Below, in pieces: positions 22,389-34,811 of a DNA stretch of 64,000 nt. Made by a program: the position numbers and the translations under genes. The notes beneath the pieces are model-generated. The model was not told the origin of the DNA, searched no databases, and saw only the letters and a program-made list of their open reading frames with translations. The DNA is from Amoebophrya sp. A120. Taxonomy: Eukaryota; Sar; Dinophyceae; Syndiniales; Amoebophryaceae. Position 1 is the stretch's first letter. Each line of letters starts with the position of its first letter. The stretch is from the NCBI GenBank assembly GCA_905178155.1, contig CAJINV010000005.1:2730054-2794053 (forward strand), in the 5' to 3' direction.

Positions 22389-25300
22389 ATGTCTCTCTCC
22401 GCCCTGTATTGCGTGGTCTTTGACAACGCGCGTGGGCCTGTCGTGCGGGGCGGCTCGGAAACGAGTTTGCTGGTGAAGGGTGGCCACCCGCTAAACGATG
22501 CACAGGTCATCCTGGCCAAGCATGGCGAGCACGAAAAGGGATGGAAGCCGCCAGACGCGAAGAAGCAGGCTGTGGAGAGTAACAAATCCGTCGTGCGGGA
22601 AACAATTACAAGGCAAGCCGCCGCCGGCTCGGGTGGATCATCATCATCAGCATCATCGCGAGGAAATAAAGACGCGGCATCCACAGCAGTAGTAGGCCAG
22701 CCCTTGGCGGGAGACGAGGATTGCCACGCCGCCGTATCTGATGCAGCCGAACCTGCACAACCCGCGCAATCTCCGGTTGCCCCGCCCGAGACCGACAACA
22801 GCACAGCAGAGCGGAGATCTCCAACTAACGACGAGGACGAAACCTTTGACATGCAGCCCGAGCCCTCGTATTTTTGTCCCGACCAAAAGCTTATCAAATG
22901 TAAAAATGTCTGGGTCTGGAAGAATGCAAGATTTGTCATGCATATTTCTCATGACCCATGATGCCTGTAATGCATGCCCTAGCATCACAGGTTTTTTGAG
23001 GGATTCTTGATGCCCATTCCGCATGACAAATGCCCTCTCCGCGTAGCAAAAATTAGACTCTGTTTGCTGCTCATGCAACACAAATTTTTTAGTCATCGAA
23101 ACGCAGCATCACAAGTTGCATTCTTCCAGACCCAGACATTTTTACATTTGATAAAGCTCTGCGGCCAGAGCATCCACATCGTGGACGACGCGAAGAACAC
23201 GGAATGGTGCGGCGTACCCTTATACCTCGAGTCGGAAGCCTACGACCGGTCCTGCTTCCGCTTCTGCATCGTGGCGCAGGCGAAATTTGACGACAAGTGC
23301 TACGGCCTGGCCAGCATCCAGTCCGAACACGAGAAGCTGGAGTTGCTGGATTACTTCGAGCGGAGGTTTGCATTGTTGGCGGTGAACCTTGCGCGGCAGT
23401 TTGAGGCGCTGGAAACGGAGCTGCAGTTCGTCTCCACGTGCACCGAGGGCCAGATGTCCCTGGTGTTGCACGAGTGCGCGCGACAATTGAGGTCGGGCCA
23501 GGACTGTTTGACCCCGGTGTGGTGGCCGGTCTGGGTGGACAGGTGGATCCGAAGCGAGAACGAAAAGAAGATCGGGGGGAAGGTTAAAGAGGTGCTGAAA
23601 AAGGAGGAAAGGAGAAAGCGGGATAAGCATGTGGAGTATGTGCGAAAACAGGAGGCAATCAGGCTTGGAAGTAAACATAGAACGGGTACTAAGACCTCCA
23701 AGATGCCGAGAGGGCAACAGGCCAGCACCAATATGAGCACTGCAGGTGAGGGAGATGGCACCACCACGAGTGCCGCTGCAGCTGCCTCCGCCACTGCAGC
23801 TTCTAAAGGCTCCACACTTCTACCGCCAGGAAGCGCCACCGCTGCTTTTCCTGTTGACGAATACCCGCCAATGCAAAAAGCCATTTCTTTCGGTCTCCCG
23901 CCCGTCGGAAGCACCAGTGGCGACGAGCTAATACCAGCAGCAAGCTCCATGTCCTCCTCGTTGTCTAGTCAGCAGCAGCACCCAAAAAGCGCTGACGTTG
24001 ACGGCGTTGCTACTAGAAACCTCGACGCCGCAACGGACTACAACCTGCCTCCGCAGGAGGCATTCTACCCCGTCCCAGAAGTATCGCAATCGGAGCTCGC
24101 CCGACAGCGCGCTTTGGTGGACAAGTTGGAGAAGTGGGTGCTGTACCAGATGGCCAAGATGCACAGCCGGCCGCTGGAAGGCATGTTTCACGAAAAGCAC
24201 GTGCAGAGGTTTTTCATCGAGAGGGAAATCTCCGTACCGAAGTTCCGGATCCTGGATACTTGGCGCCCGCACTACGAGGCGTTCGGGCGGTTTCGATTTG
24301 ACCGACGACCACCGCCCAGCTGGACATGGACGGCGATCCTGTCTCCGGTAGAATGATGACAAGATTGAGCTATTTTGATGTGCTTTATGTTCAATCGTGC
24401 AGACAGCAGAGAAAGTGAAAGTGCAAGAAGAAAACCAAAACCGGCACTGTATGTATTAATTTGTAGATGATCAGTACGAAGTCATCAAAAAATAGTATAG
24501 AGCATCCAAAGATTTATCACGACTCGACACAACTACAGGAAAACGCCTCCGTCCCGAACCTCCCCACTCAAGCCACAGGTCAGATCGATCAGCACCAAAT
24601 GCAACTGCTCACCGCGAAGCGAGACGTGCCGCAGCACAGCCAGTACCTCGACAGGTACAGCACCCATACTACCAGCACGCCCCCGAGCGCCATGGCGGTA
24701 GCGGTGGAATCGGCACGGAGTGCAAGGGAGAACGAGCAATATAGCAACGTCGGGAAGGGTAAAGATCACAGCACAACACCTACGCATGCAAATGCCACCC
24801 CCGGAAATGAAGCCAATGCTTCTTCTAATGTCGGAAGAACTGCTGGCGCCAGCGCACCTTCTTCGCAAAAACCACCACTCGGCACCACCACCGCAGCAGC
24901 CGCATCTCCAACCGTGATAGACTCGTCAACCAAGCCCCCGCACCAGTACGATAAACCGGTTTACGCGATGACGGGGTCCACTCTCCCGATCCTCGACGCG
25001 TCTCGAGTCCCCGTGATGCTGCTGAGCCCGGAACGGCTGAATCGGAAATTCACAAGGTATGACGATGACCCGCTTTTCGCGGACGAACCGCAATTGGATC
25101 TGACTCTTTTCGAAGTCGTCCCCTTTATCAACGGTTTGCACAACATCTCCCAGATTGCGAAGCTTTCCGGCTGCGACTTGGAAAACGTCGACTTGGTCAT
25201 CCGACACTTGGTGAAAAGCCGCTGGGTGTTCATGATTGACCCGATTCACGAATTTGCGCTGTACCGGTTGAAGCCCGAATTTTACGACTTCTTCCACCGG

Positions 25301-28300
25301 GAGTTCTACAAACTGCAAAAATTCTCCCACGCTTTCAAGCTCGCGATCGCCCGGGAGCAGAAATTGATGTGGAACGAAGCGCTTTTGCTCGAGAAGCGGA
25401 ATAACCAGATCTTAGAGCGGATCCGGATGAGCACAACCATTCTGGATGGAACTACTGGTAAAGGTGCAGCGTTTCACTGCAGTGGCTATGGCGTCGGGAT
25501 ACCTGCTGTGGCGGGCGGTGCGTCGGCGGCTTTCTCCCAGCGCCAACTTCAGTTGCAGCAGCAGCTCTCGTCGCAAAACGGTGCGTACTATTCCCAGCAA
25601 CTTCAAAACTCATCTGGTGTAGCCCAGCCAACTACTCGGTCGCGTGACCAGCACGGCTCTTTTGAGATCGAAATGAACATCCAGGGGGCGGAGGAAGGCG
25701 ACGCGTTGATGTCGTCCCGCGGAGATGCGCTGATGACAGAACAAGTTGCAGCACACCAAGCCCAGCCAGTCTCAGACACCAACGACGGACGGCTGCGCGA
25801 TTACCTATTACGGGACGAGTTGTTGGGGGGCCAAAGGCCTGCTACAACAGCGGGCGACCACGGTCAGTACCTGCTCGCGCCATCTCCTACTTCCTCAAGT
25901 GAAAAGGCTATCGCGATGCGGGTGTGCCGTCCCAGCCGCGCGAGTTCTTCCGGTTTCAGTCGGGCCAGCAGTAGTTCGAAGAAGCATGTTGACCTTGAAC
26001 CGGAACTCACTCCTTCACCCCCGTCCGACCTTTCGAGTGTGGAATCTCTGATGCGCACACGCGACAACCAGCGCCGGATGAGCAACTGCTACGAAATGAT
26101 CGGCTACATGTTTTTCACGCAGCCGCGGATTCTGCAGTACTCGAAAGCAGTCATGCGACGCCGGGAGATGACGCAAATCTTGCGTTTGAACGGGATAAAG
26201 CCAATCTTGTTGAAAAAACGAGTTTTTCATAAAAACAACGCGTTAATGCAAGTGCAACAAGGTCAAGCACAGACTGCTAGTGGTGCGCAAATGCTCGTGC
26301 AGCAAGGCAGGGTTCCTGATGGTGCTGGCGGTGCTCCAAATCAGTCGCAGTCTTCACTAAAACGTGACAAGACAGCGATAAAAAATACCATGAACCTGAC
26401 AAGTGGCCAGCTGTATCAGGCCCAACCTCCCGGTGGCGGTGCCGTCGCAGAAGCCGCTCTGGGCCCGCCGCTCACCGAGCCTCAAGGAAATAACCAAAGC
26501 CAGCAACAACCGAACCTTGCTCACCAAGCCGGCAGCACCGTCCCGCGAACCAGCCCAGCGTTGTCTGCTGGCTCTGGGACAACTGGGACATCAGGCACAG
26601 CCTCTAGCAGGTCCTTAGCAACCACGACAACTTCCCTCTCCGGCAGCGCAACCACCACCAACGCGAATCTCCACCACGGAACAAGTAGTAATAGCAACAG
26701 CCGCAATCTGCGCCACCAGCAACAGCAAAACCGTATGTTCCACTCCCACCCGTTTCTCTACAGTTCGGACGCGGAAAAAGGGATCAATCGGGTGATTCCG
26801 GAGGAGGACGAGGAGGATTTGCTCCACCTAACGCCGATCGCCCAGCCCACCATCGTCCAAAACCTCCGCGCGTTGTCGCAATCGCCACGGGATGGGGAGG
26901 ACGAAGCGACCAGAGGTGCTGGGGGTAGTACTACCAATACGTCTCGTGCTACGCCGGTGCAGCTGGTGGAGCCTCTGTCAAAATCCCCGGCGGTAGCGAA
27001 TACAACGTCGGTAAAACTTCTACCAGGGACGAGAAGAAGCGAAACCGGCGGCGCGAGTGGCGGGTCCAGTGCTTCTAGTTTATCCTCCAGCGCATTGATT
27101 CATCCCAGCGGAGGAACAACCAAACCGGCTCGCGGTGGTGGTCCTACAAAAACTTTCGCGACCTCTATCTCCAGTCCGGTAATGCCGCCGGGCAGTTGCA
27201 GAGCAGTAGCTTCTGTTGCGGTTGTGGCTGCACCTACCGCCGGTGTAGTTTTGAAGTCTAGTCCGAGGGCGAGTTCGGTTTCGAGCAATTCAATCACCAG
27301 CACCAACTCGGACCCCGCCTCAAATCCGCGACGAACAAACGTGAATCTCTATGACATTCACAGTCCCGGTCCCGGCGTCGGCATGCCCTTTTCCCCGCCC
27401 GAACGGACCAGGCTGACAAGTCCGGTGGTGCCGAGTGGTCAACAACATCACGCAGCGCGTCAACTGAGACAAGAAGGCTCGGCAACCGATTCGGGAGCTA
27501 CAGCGAGAGCTGGTCTCCCTGTTGCCGCACCAGTGTTGAAAGTTGAGCAAGTAGGATCATCATCTACTGTGGGGAAAATGAATGTAGTTGGCGGTGCGGG
27601 TAGTAGTAATACGGCCGCCACGACCTCCGTTGTAGAGACCAGAGGCGCAGCACGAGGAAATGATGCTTCTAACGAAATAAGCAACGAAAATTGCTTATCT
27701 CTCACCGAGGAGCTGCAGCGTTGCTTGTGCCTCATCTCCCGTGTGCAATTCTACTACTCGCAGATGTCACCGCACGAGTTCCTGGGGCAATTTCAGGCTA
27801 AGTGGCTGCCAGCGCAAGGATTAGATAGCGACCACAAAGTGCATGCCCGAAGGAAGCGCGAACTGAAAAAGAAGCAGATTGAGGAGCAAAAACTCGCGGA
27901 AGCTGTGGCTGCGGCGAAGAAAAAGTTGCAGGAGGCGAAAGAGAAGGAAGAAGCGGCTCTTAAGGAGGCGGAGGACACGGCAAAAGAGGAGGAAGGGAAG
28001 AAGTCTGACAGCGAGGAAAATTCCTGTTCAAAGGACAAAACTGAGGCCGCTGACGGTGTTGAAACTACAGAAACAACTTTGAAGAAGAACACCGAAGACA
28101 CGCCAGCTTCGCCGAAAGCCGCGTCGACAACTTCTGAAAAACCTCCAGCCCCACAGGAGGAGCAGCTTCCCGCAGCAGAGACAGCGAAGGCGCCTCCTGG
28201 CCAAGGCATAGACAATCAAGGAGCAGCACAAGGTGGTCGTCCCCCTCAAGCTCGCAAACACGCAAGACTACTTCCAGCGACCATGCACGAGCAACTACTT

Positions 28301-29458
28301 GTCCTTGCGGTGAAAAAAGCCCGGGAGGTGGAAAACGAAAGGAAACAGCAGGTGGAGGCACGCCGGAATGCAAAAAGCGCGGCCGGCGGTGACGGTACTG
28401 AGGGGGCACAAGCAGAGAAGGGAGAAAACGCGGAAGCAGCAGGAGCGGCCGGTAGTTGTACGCCTGGTAATGCATCTGGATCCTCCACGGCGAAGAGTGA
28501 AATAAGTGCGGAACCGAAGATAAAGCGCGTGAACATCAAGGATGACATCACAGAGGCAGTTGTAGATATCAACATCTCAAACAAGTCCAAAAAGAAGGAG
28601 AAGCCGTCCGCTGGTGCGGATATGACCAGTAACGGTAGTACTCCGACGAACAAAGGCAAAACAAAACCTGAATTATCTTCAGCAGTCTTTACGAGGCTAG
28701 AGAAACTAAAGCGGAATCTCTTCCAGTCCATGGACGGGTGTTACGTGCACAAAACGATCAAAGACTCCTACGGGATGGGACTCCGCTACTTCAAAACGAA
28801 TGGGAGGGACATGCTGCGGCAGGAGCGAAAGAGGCGGAGAAGGCTCCGGAGAAGTAGAAAGCGGGCGGAGAAAGCGGCAAAACAACGCTCCACGACCTGC
28901 GCGTCGACATTGAAAGACCAACGCGAGAAGCGGAAAGCAAAACGAGACAAAAAACTGCAGTCTGAAGACAAAGCTAAACTGTTGCTGCAACTAGACGCTG
29001 CTAGCGCTATCGAGAGCGGCGCGCAATTATCTTCACCGCCCGGAAAAATAAAGTCGAAATCTCCCTTCCGGCCCTCGTACCTCCCCTCCGGACCGAAAAT
29101 CCGAAATTTCCAGCACGACACGCAGCACGTGGCGGAAAAAGTGCTCGGCGACAGTTCCTACCTGTCCCTGCGCCACTTCATTCTCTTCGGGTTAGCGCAC
29201 AACTTCTTGACGCGCATCCTCGAGTACCCGTTGGTCCGGCTGAAAAAAAACCTGCACCTAGTCCAGCAGCGTCCCGCGCGGCCGGGCGAAGAATGTTTTG
29301 TCGACTTGGACCTGTTCGTGCAACTTTGTGATGGCACCATGCACTTGGAGCGGATTGCATTGCTGGCGTATCGGGACGTTTCCCAACTGCGGCACCTGTT
29401 GACGCACGTCCTCCCGAAGGACCCTCGCGTGGACCGGGTCACGTTTTTACGAAGGTAG
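22389..29458 (+). CDS. NPRL2: NPRL2/Npr2-like GATOR1 subunit, greatly expanded (about 2227 residues)
   Basis: NPRL2 pairs with NPRL3 in GATOR1, which restrains TORC1 when amino acids are scarce. Exons 22389-22891, 23159-24347 and 24467-29458 sum to 6684 nt. Intron 1 is a family A introner, intron 2 is GT-AG. Four separated blocks resemble the family: the N-terminal longin-like strand (LYCVVFDNARGPVV), the block PLYLESEAYDRSCFRFCIV (~residue 190) with following helices, VPVMLLSPERL...VVPFINGLHNISQIA (~744-875), and the C-terminal RHFILFGLAHNFLTRILEYP to the stop (~2132-2227). Human NPRL2 is about 380 residues, so over 1800 residues are lineage-specific inserts, mostly Ser/Thr/Gly/Gln-rich and, around nt 27830-28960, Lys/Glu-rich coiled coil. 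The start is the first ATG, directly at the longin strand. Two adjacent genes are an alternative, but the family order continues across the intron. Confidence 0.8.
22892..23153 (-). mobile_element. Introner, TIR family A, copy 6 (reverse)
   Basis: Family A termini; the interior is reversed relative to copies 1, 2, 4 and 5. Perfect target duplication AAGCT at 22887-22891 and 23154-23158. Removing 22892-23158 gives AAG CTC TGC GGC in frame. No nearby AG acceptor fits the phase of the inner GTAAAA donor. Confidence 0.9.
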
Positions 29459-31419
29459 AAGTAGTTGCGTCGTACTAGAATCAGAAAGAGTCGAAGCAGA
29501 AATGTCTCATATGTCTGAGACTGAGTCGCTCTGCTCGGACTGGTTAATTAAAGACGAAGGCAGTAGAGATCAATGAACTTGAGTCTCTGATATTTTACTG
29601 CGCAGCGTTGGTTTGTATGTGTTGAAAGCGGTTGCTCGCAAGGACAAGTTGTTGTTCAGATATTCAGACACAGAAACTTGTTTGCGTTCGAACATGAAGA
29701 TCCGGCTTTATTTCGAAATCACTTCTACATCCAGAAAGAAGGAGACGAAAAGTAGGTGCAGCCGCATATTACGCGGCATTCTATTTCAAGCACAGTCTCC
29801 TGGTTCCAGCACCAGCTCTGCGTGATCATGATACAGCAACTCGAGCTCTAGCATCCTCCGCTGCCGATAAAACAAGAAGATCATGTTGCGACTGAAACCG
29901 GCAATACCAATGCCGCCGTGGAAGTACAATTGCAATTCAACGGCAGCACAAAGTGTGCTGATTCAATATTTTTGTTACCAATAATTGCTCCAACTACCCT
30001 ACGACATATTTCACGATCTTCCATTTGCTTTTATCACAATTCAGGGACCAAGAAGGTGGTGGTTTTGAGTTTGACGCACTTCTGGGCGAACAAGCAGAGA
30101 TCGTCTATATTGAGTAAAACAAGTATACAACAGTAGTAGAATATTAGGCGCATAAAGTGTCGTTAGTACTCCTTACCACACTTTCTTTTGGCAGCAGAAG
30201 TATCTCGAAAGACAAAAATCATACTGTTGTTTTGATTGCGTGTGCCTCTCATAGGATCTAGCGCGCGACCTCGCTTCTGAAACCGGCAGCGGCGCACTGA
30301 GCTGCTGCACTTATTTACCCTATCTTTTTGGCCGAAAGCTCCCACCTCTGCTACCTGCTGTAGTACTAGAAATAAAGCTGCAGCAACTGCGTTATAGTAT
30401 CACGTGATTGGTTTTGCTTTCGATAATCACAAAGAGGCACATCAGATCAGCGTTTTACATGTATGCCCCCCTAACTTAGTCGCAAAGCATAGATATGCGG
30501 GAACGAAGAAGACGTCAGGGCCAAAACACCGCACATCACTTTCGTCCAGTAGAAGCTTGCTGCTGCGAAACTACAGAGCAGCTGCGATAATCGGCGAGTG
30601 AAGTGGTCGTGGCACACTTGCACCTCTTGGCCGTTGTTGCGGTTTCTGCTGGTTTTTCGAGTCCCCACTGGGCGTAGGAGGTGGAGGACGACTTGACATC
30701 GCTTAAGTTTAAGGCATCGCATCATCAGGACGACCGCTACAAATAAAGCAACTCGGTACAGTAGGCTGCCGTTTCTCGGAGCCACAAGCAGTTGTAGTGC
30801 GGAAATCGTCCGCGAAGCTTGTCCTATAACCACAGCAGCAATACACGAGCGACACAAGGACCTGCTTTGGACAACCCGACCCGCGGAAGGGAAGTTGAAT
30901 TTCTGCTGCGTCGTCTACAGCGCCTCAGACGCGGGTGGTATCACACTCGTTCGTGATTAAGTAATTACTACACCCCACACGCTGACAAGAACGGGCAAGA
31001 CCGAAGTAAAAAAAGCAGACCTCAAGAAGAGGCGACTTCCTGGCACTTGTAAGTCATCTTCGAGGGGGGGCGCAGCAGGTAGATCGACCAAGGCCTTCTC
31101 TTTGGCGTAACAAACGTCGAAAAAGAAGAAGTGCGACTCGTTCCGCCAGCCGGTTTCACAATTAGTAGCTTCTTCTTCCTCCATCTCCAAACAACCTCGG
31201 GACTAAAATAGAACGGAACATCAGCAAGCGAAAAAAACAACGACCGGTTGCTGGACGTTGAGGCTCAGGCCGGTGGCGTTCGCATTGGCGTTTCGTTTTC
31301 TATTGTTGTCGGGATCATATTAGCTTCGCAAGAACCATTTCAACAACAACCGTGCCTGGCAGAACAACACCAAGCGCCACCGCAAACTGAAACTGTGCGA
31401 ACACAATCAATCAGCAACC
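29459..31419. other. Gene-poor spacer of about 2 kb
   Basis: No gene could be supported. A minus-strand frame at 30957-31190 has some coding character but no domain, start context or splice partner. The rest is AT-rich with scattered stops in all frames. No introner ends were found here. Confidence 0.5.
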
Positions 31420-34400
31420 ATGTCGCACGGTACGCGGGAAAATTACCAGGACGTCTACGGCGAGGTCCTCGATTATGCAAAGGAGCTCTTCCGGGTCCTG
31501 TCCCAATCCGGCGGACCCTTCGCGCCGATCGACAACATAAACCCAAACGACATACACACGCTGGCTCACAGCGTTACAGGTATAGAAATTGCATATGAAT
31601 TACTTTTGCAGCCAAGCTAGCACCATAAAAACAGCTCTAATTTTGTTTAGCAGTTTGTTCTGTAATATTTTTCGTCATGCTCCTCCATGGCTTTTGTCAT
31701 GGAAAAGAATCAAGAACTTCAACTCACTTTTTCCACCCTAATCTTCAGGTATGCTCCTCCACATGAACTGGACCGAAATCGCTGGAGAGAAGCTTCCCGA
31801 CCGATGCAACACCATCAAGGGGAAGATTCTCGAGGCACTGGGCGTCTTCCTGAAAATGAAGATGAAGGGCGTCGACGAGCTGATCCCGCAGGTCTGCCAG
31901 GAACTGGTAACGTCGCGGGCGGAGAACGTCGTAAGGCAGTATCAGCAGAGGATACAAAATATCGTCGGCAACCTGACGAAAGCGGTGGAACAGCAATTGG
32001 CGATCAACACGAGTGTTAGCAATATGAATTCGACAGGAGCTTCAGGGAGTGGAACAAATCTTACAAATAAGAACAGCGCAAACCTCCAAAACACGCCTTC
32101 GACCATGTCAAATAACAGTTCTACCCCCGAAATCGCACTTGGCCAAGCAGCAAACAGCGCGGGCGGTGCGAGTGGGAGCACCACGCCGAGTGCGGCTGCT
32201 GACGGGGGAACAACTGCAGCTGCGAATGGCACAACTGGTGCTGCGGCCAATGGAAATAATAGTACAGCGGATCAACCAGCAGCAGAATCAGGCACAGCAA
32301 TAACATCTTCTAGTGCCGCGGTGGCATCAACAACACCTGCTGCGACAGAAGCGGAAGCCGGCGGGTCGACGTCGTCCACATCAAGTACATCACGGGCGAA
32401 CAATCCAAACGCGGTGGATCATGTGAAGAGAGTTTTAGCGCAGTTCCTGTTCTCATTCTGGCTCGATGTGCAGCAGCAGATTTCGCAAAATGCGCAGCCA
32501 CCGGCCGGAGAGATGCACACCATAGGAAGCATAATAGTGGGGAACATACTCCAGTCAATACCCGAGAAGGAAAACGACCTGACACCAAATACAGAATTCC
32601 AAATCAACCGGTGCAAGAACGTGGTAATTGATTTTCTTTTTTGGAAATAGTTGTTTTTTTCTATGTTTACCAGAATCAGAAAGGAATATTTCTATTTAGA
32701 ACTCACGTCCGTGTCCGACACCAGCGTCGATAGGGTTTTGTGGGTCTAGAGTTTAGGATATTTGATTTAGAACTCACGCTTACCATTCCGCATGGATGAC
32801 GGCGACCCACTGAACATCTCGCGACCCACACCAAAAAATGCAGGTCGAGCAGCTTTTCAGCACGCCCCAGGAGGTGCTCTGCTTGATGGCGGTTCGGCTA
32901 AATGAGTTAACTGCGCAGCTGATTCGACTATCCATGGAGCTTTATCACAGGACTGGGTATAATCTTTTTTTTGCGCTATGGCTTTATTGCTTCAGTGCCC
33001 TTAGTGCGCTAACGCGGTGATTTTTTCAAATTGAATTTGATTGCCGTGCTGCTACCTGCTCCTCGCACGCACCGGTGGTAAATTTCCAACGACGACCGAG
33101 AAGGAAGCTCCACCTCCATGATGAAAATCTCCTTCTACCCTTTTCAGATACATGGCCATCGAGACGTCGCGGCCAAAGATGCAGTCGTTTTTCCAGTACT
33201 ACACAATCGACACGACGCAAGCGGAAATGACTTCCTCACTACTGTCCTCTCACGCCGGCGCAACAGACGCGGAGTTCATCAACAGTGTTTTCAGCATTCA
33301 GCTCATAGATTCCCACAGCGGCCTGCTAGACTTGCTGAACACGGTGGATAGGCTCAATGAGACGCTCGTAGCAGTGGATTTCGAAGGTATAGAGTCTGTG
33401 TGTACGTCGTGATTTTTTCATGCAGTAATCTTTATTTTGACGATGGTGTGTCACGAATCCGACTCGTCTCAGATCAGGCATGGAACAGAAACACGATAAA
33501 GCTCTCCGTTCATGGTCGGCAAAAAAAAAAACAGGCGTAAAGCTGTGCCGGAGCGGTCAGCTCTGCCTGATCCAGCTTACCTTGAGCTATCAAATGTAAA
33601 AATGTCTGGGTCTGGAAGATTGCCAGGTTTGACATGCATATTTTGAATCACCCATGATGTCTGTGATGCATGCCCTAGCATCACAGATTTTTAGAGGACT
33701 TCGTGATGCCTCTGCCGCATGAGAAATGCCCTCTCGACGTAGCACAAACTGGAGTCCTTTTTCTGGTCATGCAATACAAATGTTTTTAGAATCCAGAGAC
33801 AGCATTACAAGTTTAGAATCTTCCAGACCCAGACATTTTTACACTTGATATGAGCCAGTCACCCACGATAGTGTACGTCATCGATGTTTTCCACCTGACA
33901 AATATTTGTGTCGCCGGGGTCTGCACAGCCAAGGGAACGTCATTAAAGACGATACTGGAGTCGGAAGCAATTGAGAAAGTCTGGTACTGAACTTTTGTTG
34001 CGGAAGCGGCGTTAATTAACACCGCATAAAGTTTGTGGTCATGCTATGTGTGCGTATCGCATGAAGCACAAGCCCCACAAACACGAAAACCAGGTTTGAC
34101 CCACGGAACGACGCCGATGCTTTGTATCACCAATTCGGCGTGTATCCAAAAAACATTTTCGATCTCCAGCTGGCAGAGGTGGCTTCCCGACGGTCGCAGG
34201 GACTGAATGTAAGTAGAACTTGTTGTTCATTACTGGTGGGATTTGTCTTGATTACACGACTGTGAACGTTCGCAGTTATGATTTGCCAAGCCTACGTTAG
34301 AGCATGAGCAAGCAGTCGTCGCGCATGTCAAATTTATCAAAACCTTCAGGTGGCCTACGTCCAGGGCCTCAACAAGGTCCTTTTTCACTGCAGCGCACTC

Positions 34401-34811
34401 GACAATACGCAGAAGAAATTCAGCGAGCACATTGGCGCGCTCGGGAAAAACCTGTTCGAGCCCGCGTGCGGGGGGGACTACAACATCTTCACCAAGCGAC
34501 CGCTGGACCCACAAATTCTGGTCTACAGCGCGCACGACGCAAGGTATGAGGAGTGTTGCGTACGCGTTCGGCGAAACCTACACATTTGATGTCTTTACTG
34601 GTACTCGAGTGGCATAAATCACTCAAAAAAAGAAATTGCTGAGCGCGCGAATTAAATCAGGTATATGCTGGAGCTGAGGACCCACTTAATCGAGAACATC
34701 AAGGACAAAGATAATTGGATTCCGCGGATCCTCCAGGCCGGCGGGCAGCGGGTGGAGTGGTGTTTGCTCCCAGAGTATTTCATCCCGAATTCCGACGCAC
34801 CGATGTTTTGA
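31420..34811 (+). CDS. DEDDy 3'-5' exonuclease (RNase D / EXD-like), 9 exons
   Basis: Exons 31420-31579, 31749-32623, 32844-32956, 33148-33386, 33535-33587, 33856-33983, 34094-34208, 34350-34543 and 34661-34811 sum to 2028 nt (675 residues). Seven introns are GT-AG; the fifth is a family A introner. The N-terminal ~150 residues are an unrecognised helical domain, followed by a Ser/Ala/Thr linker. From ~455 the RNase D-type fold appears: VAVDFEG (motif I Asp and Glu), VKLCRSGQLCLIQLTLS, VYVIDVF, FDPRNDADALYHQF (motif II Asp), IFDLQLAEVA, and near ~620 YSAHDARYML (motif III Tyr-x3-Asp). The full DEDDy set is present, so it should be active on RNA or DNA ends. It resembles EXD1/Egalitarian-type proteins more than bacterial RNase D; no HRDC domain was seen. 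The introner sits between motifs I and II. Confidence 0.87.
33588..33850 (-). mobile_element. Introner, TIR family A, copy 7 (reverse)
   Basis: Left TIR TATCAAATG, right TIR CACTTGATA (the same G variant as copy 2). Perfect duplication TGAGC at 33583-33587 and 33851-33855. Removing 33588-33855 gives TTG AGC CAG TCA and a continuous exonuclease domain. The upstream exon is only 53 nt. Confidence 0.9.

Noticed and set aside
19171-23096. Short proteins sharing a repeated SNVKMSGSGR or FQTQTFLHLI-type segment
   Set aside because: These are translations of the introner TIR read in different frames, not a conserved peptide family.
30471-30857. 128-codon minus-strand frame as a gene
   Set aside because: Unstructured composition, no domain, and AT-rich surroundings without splice partners.
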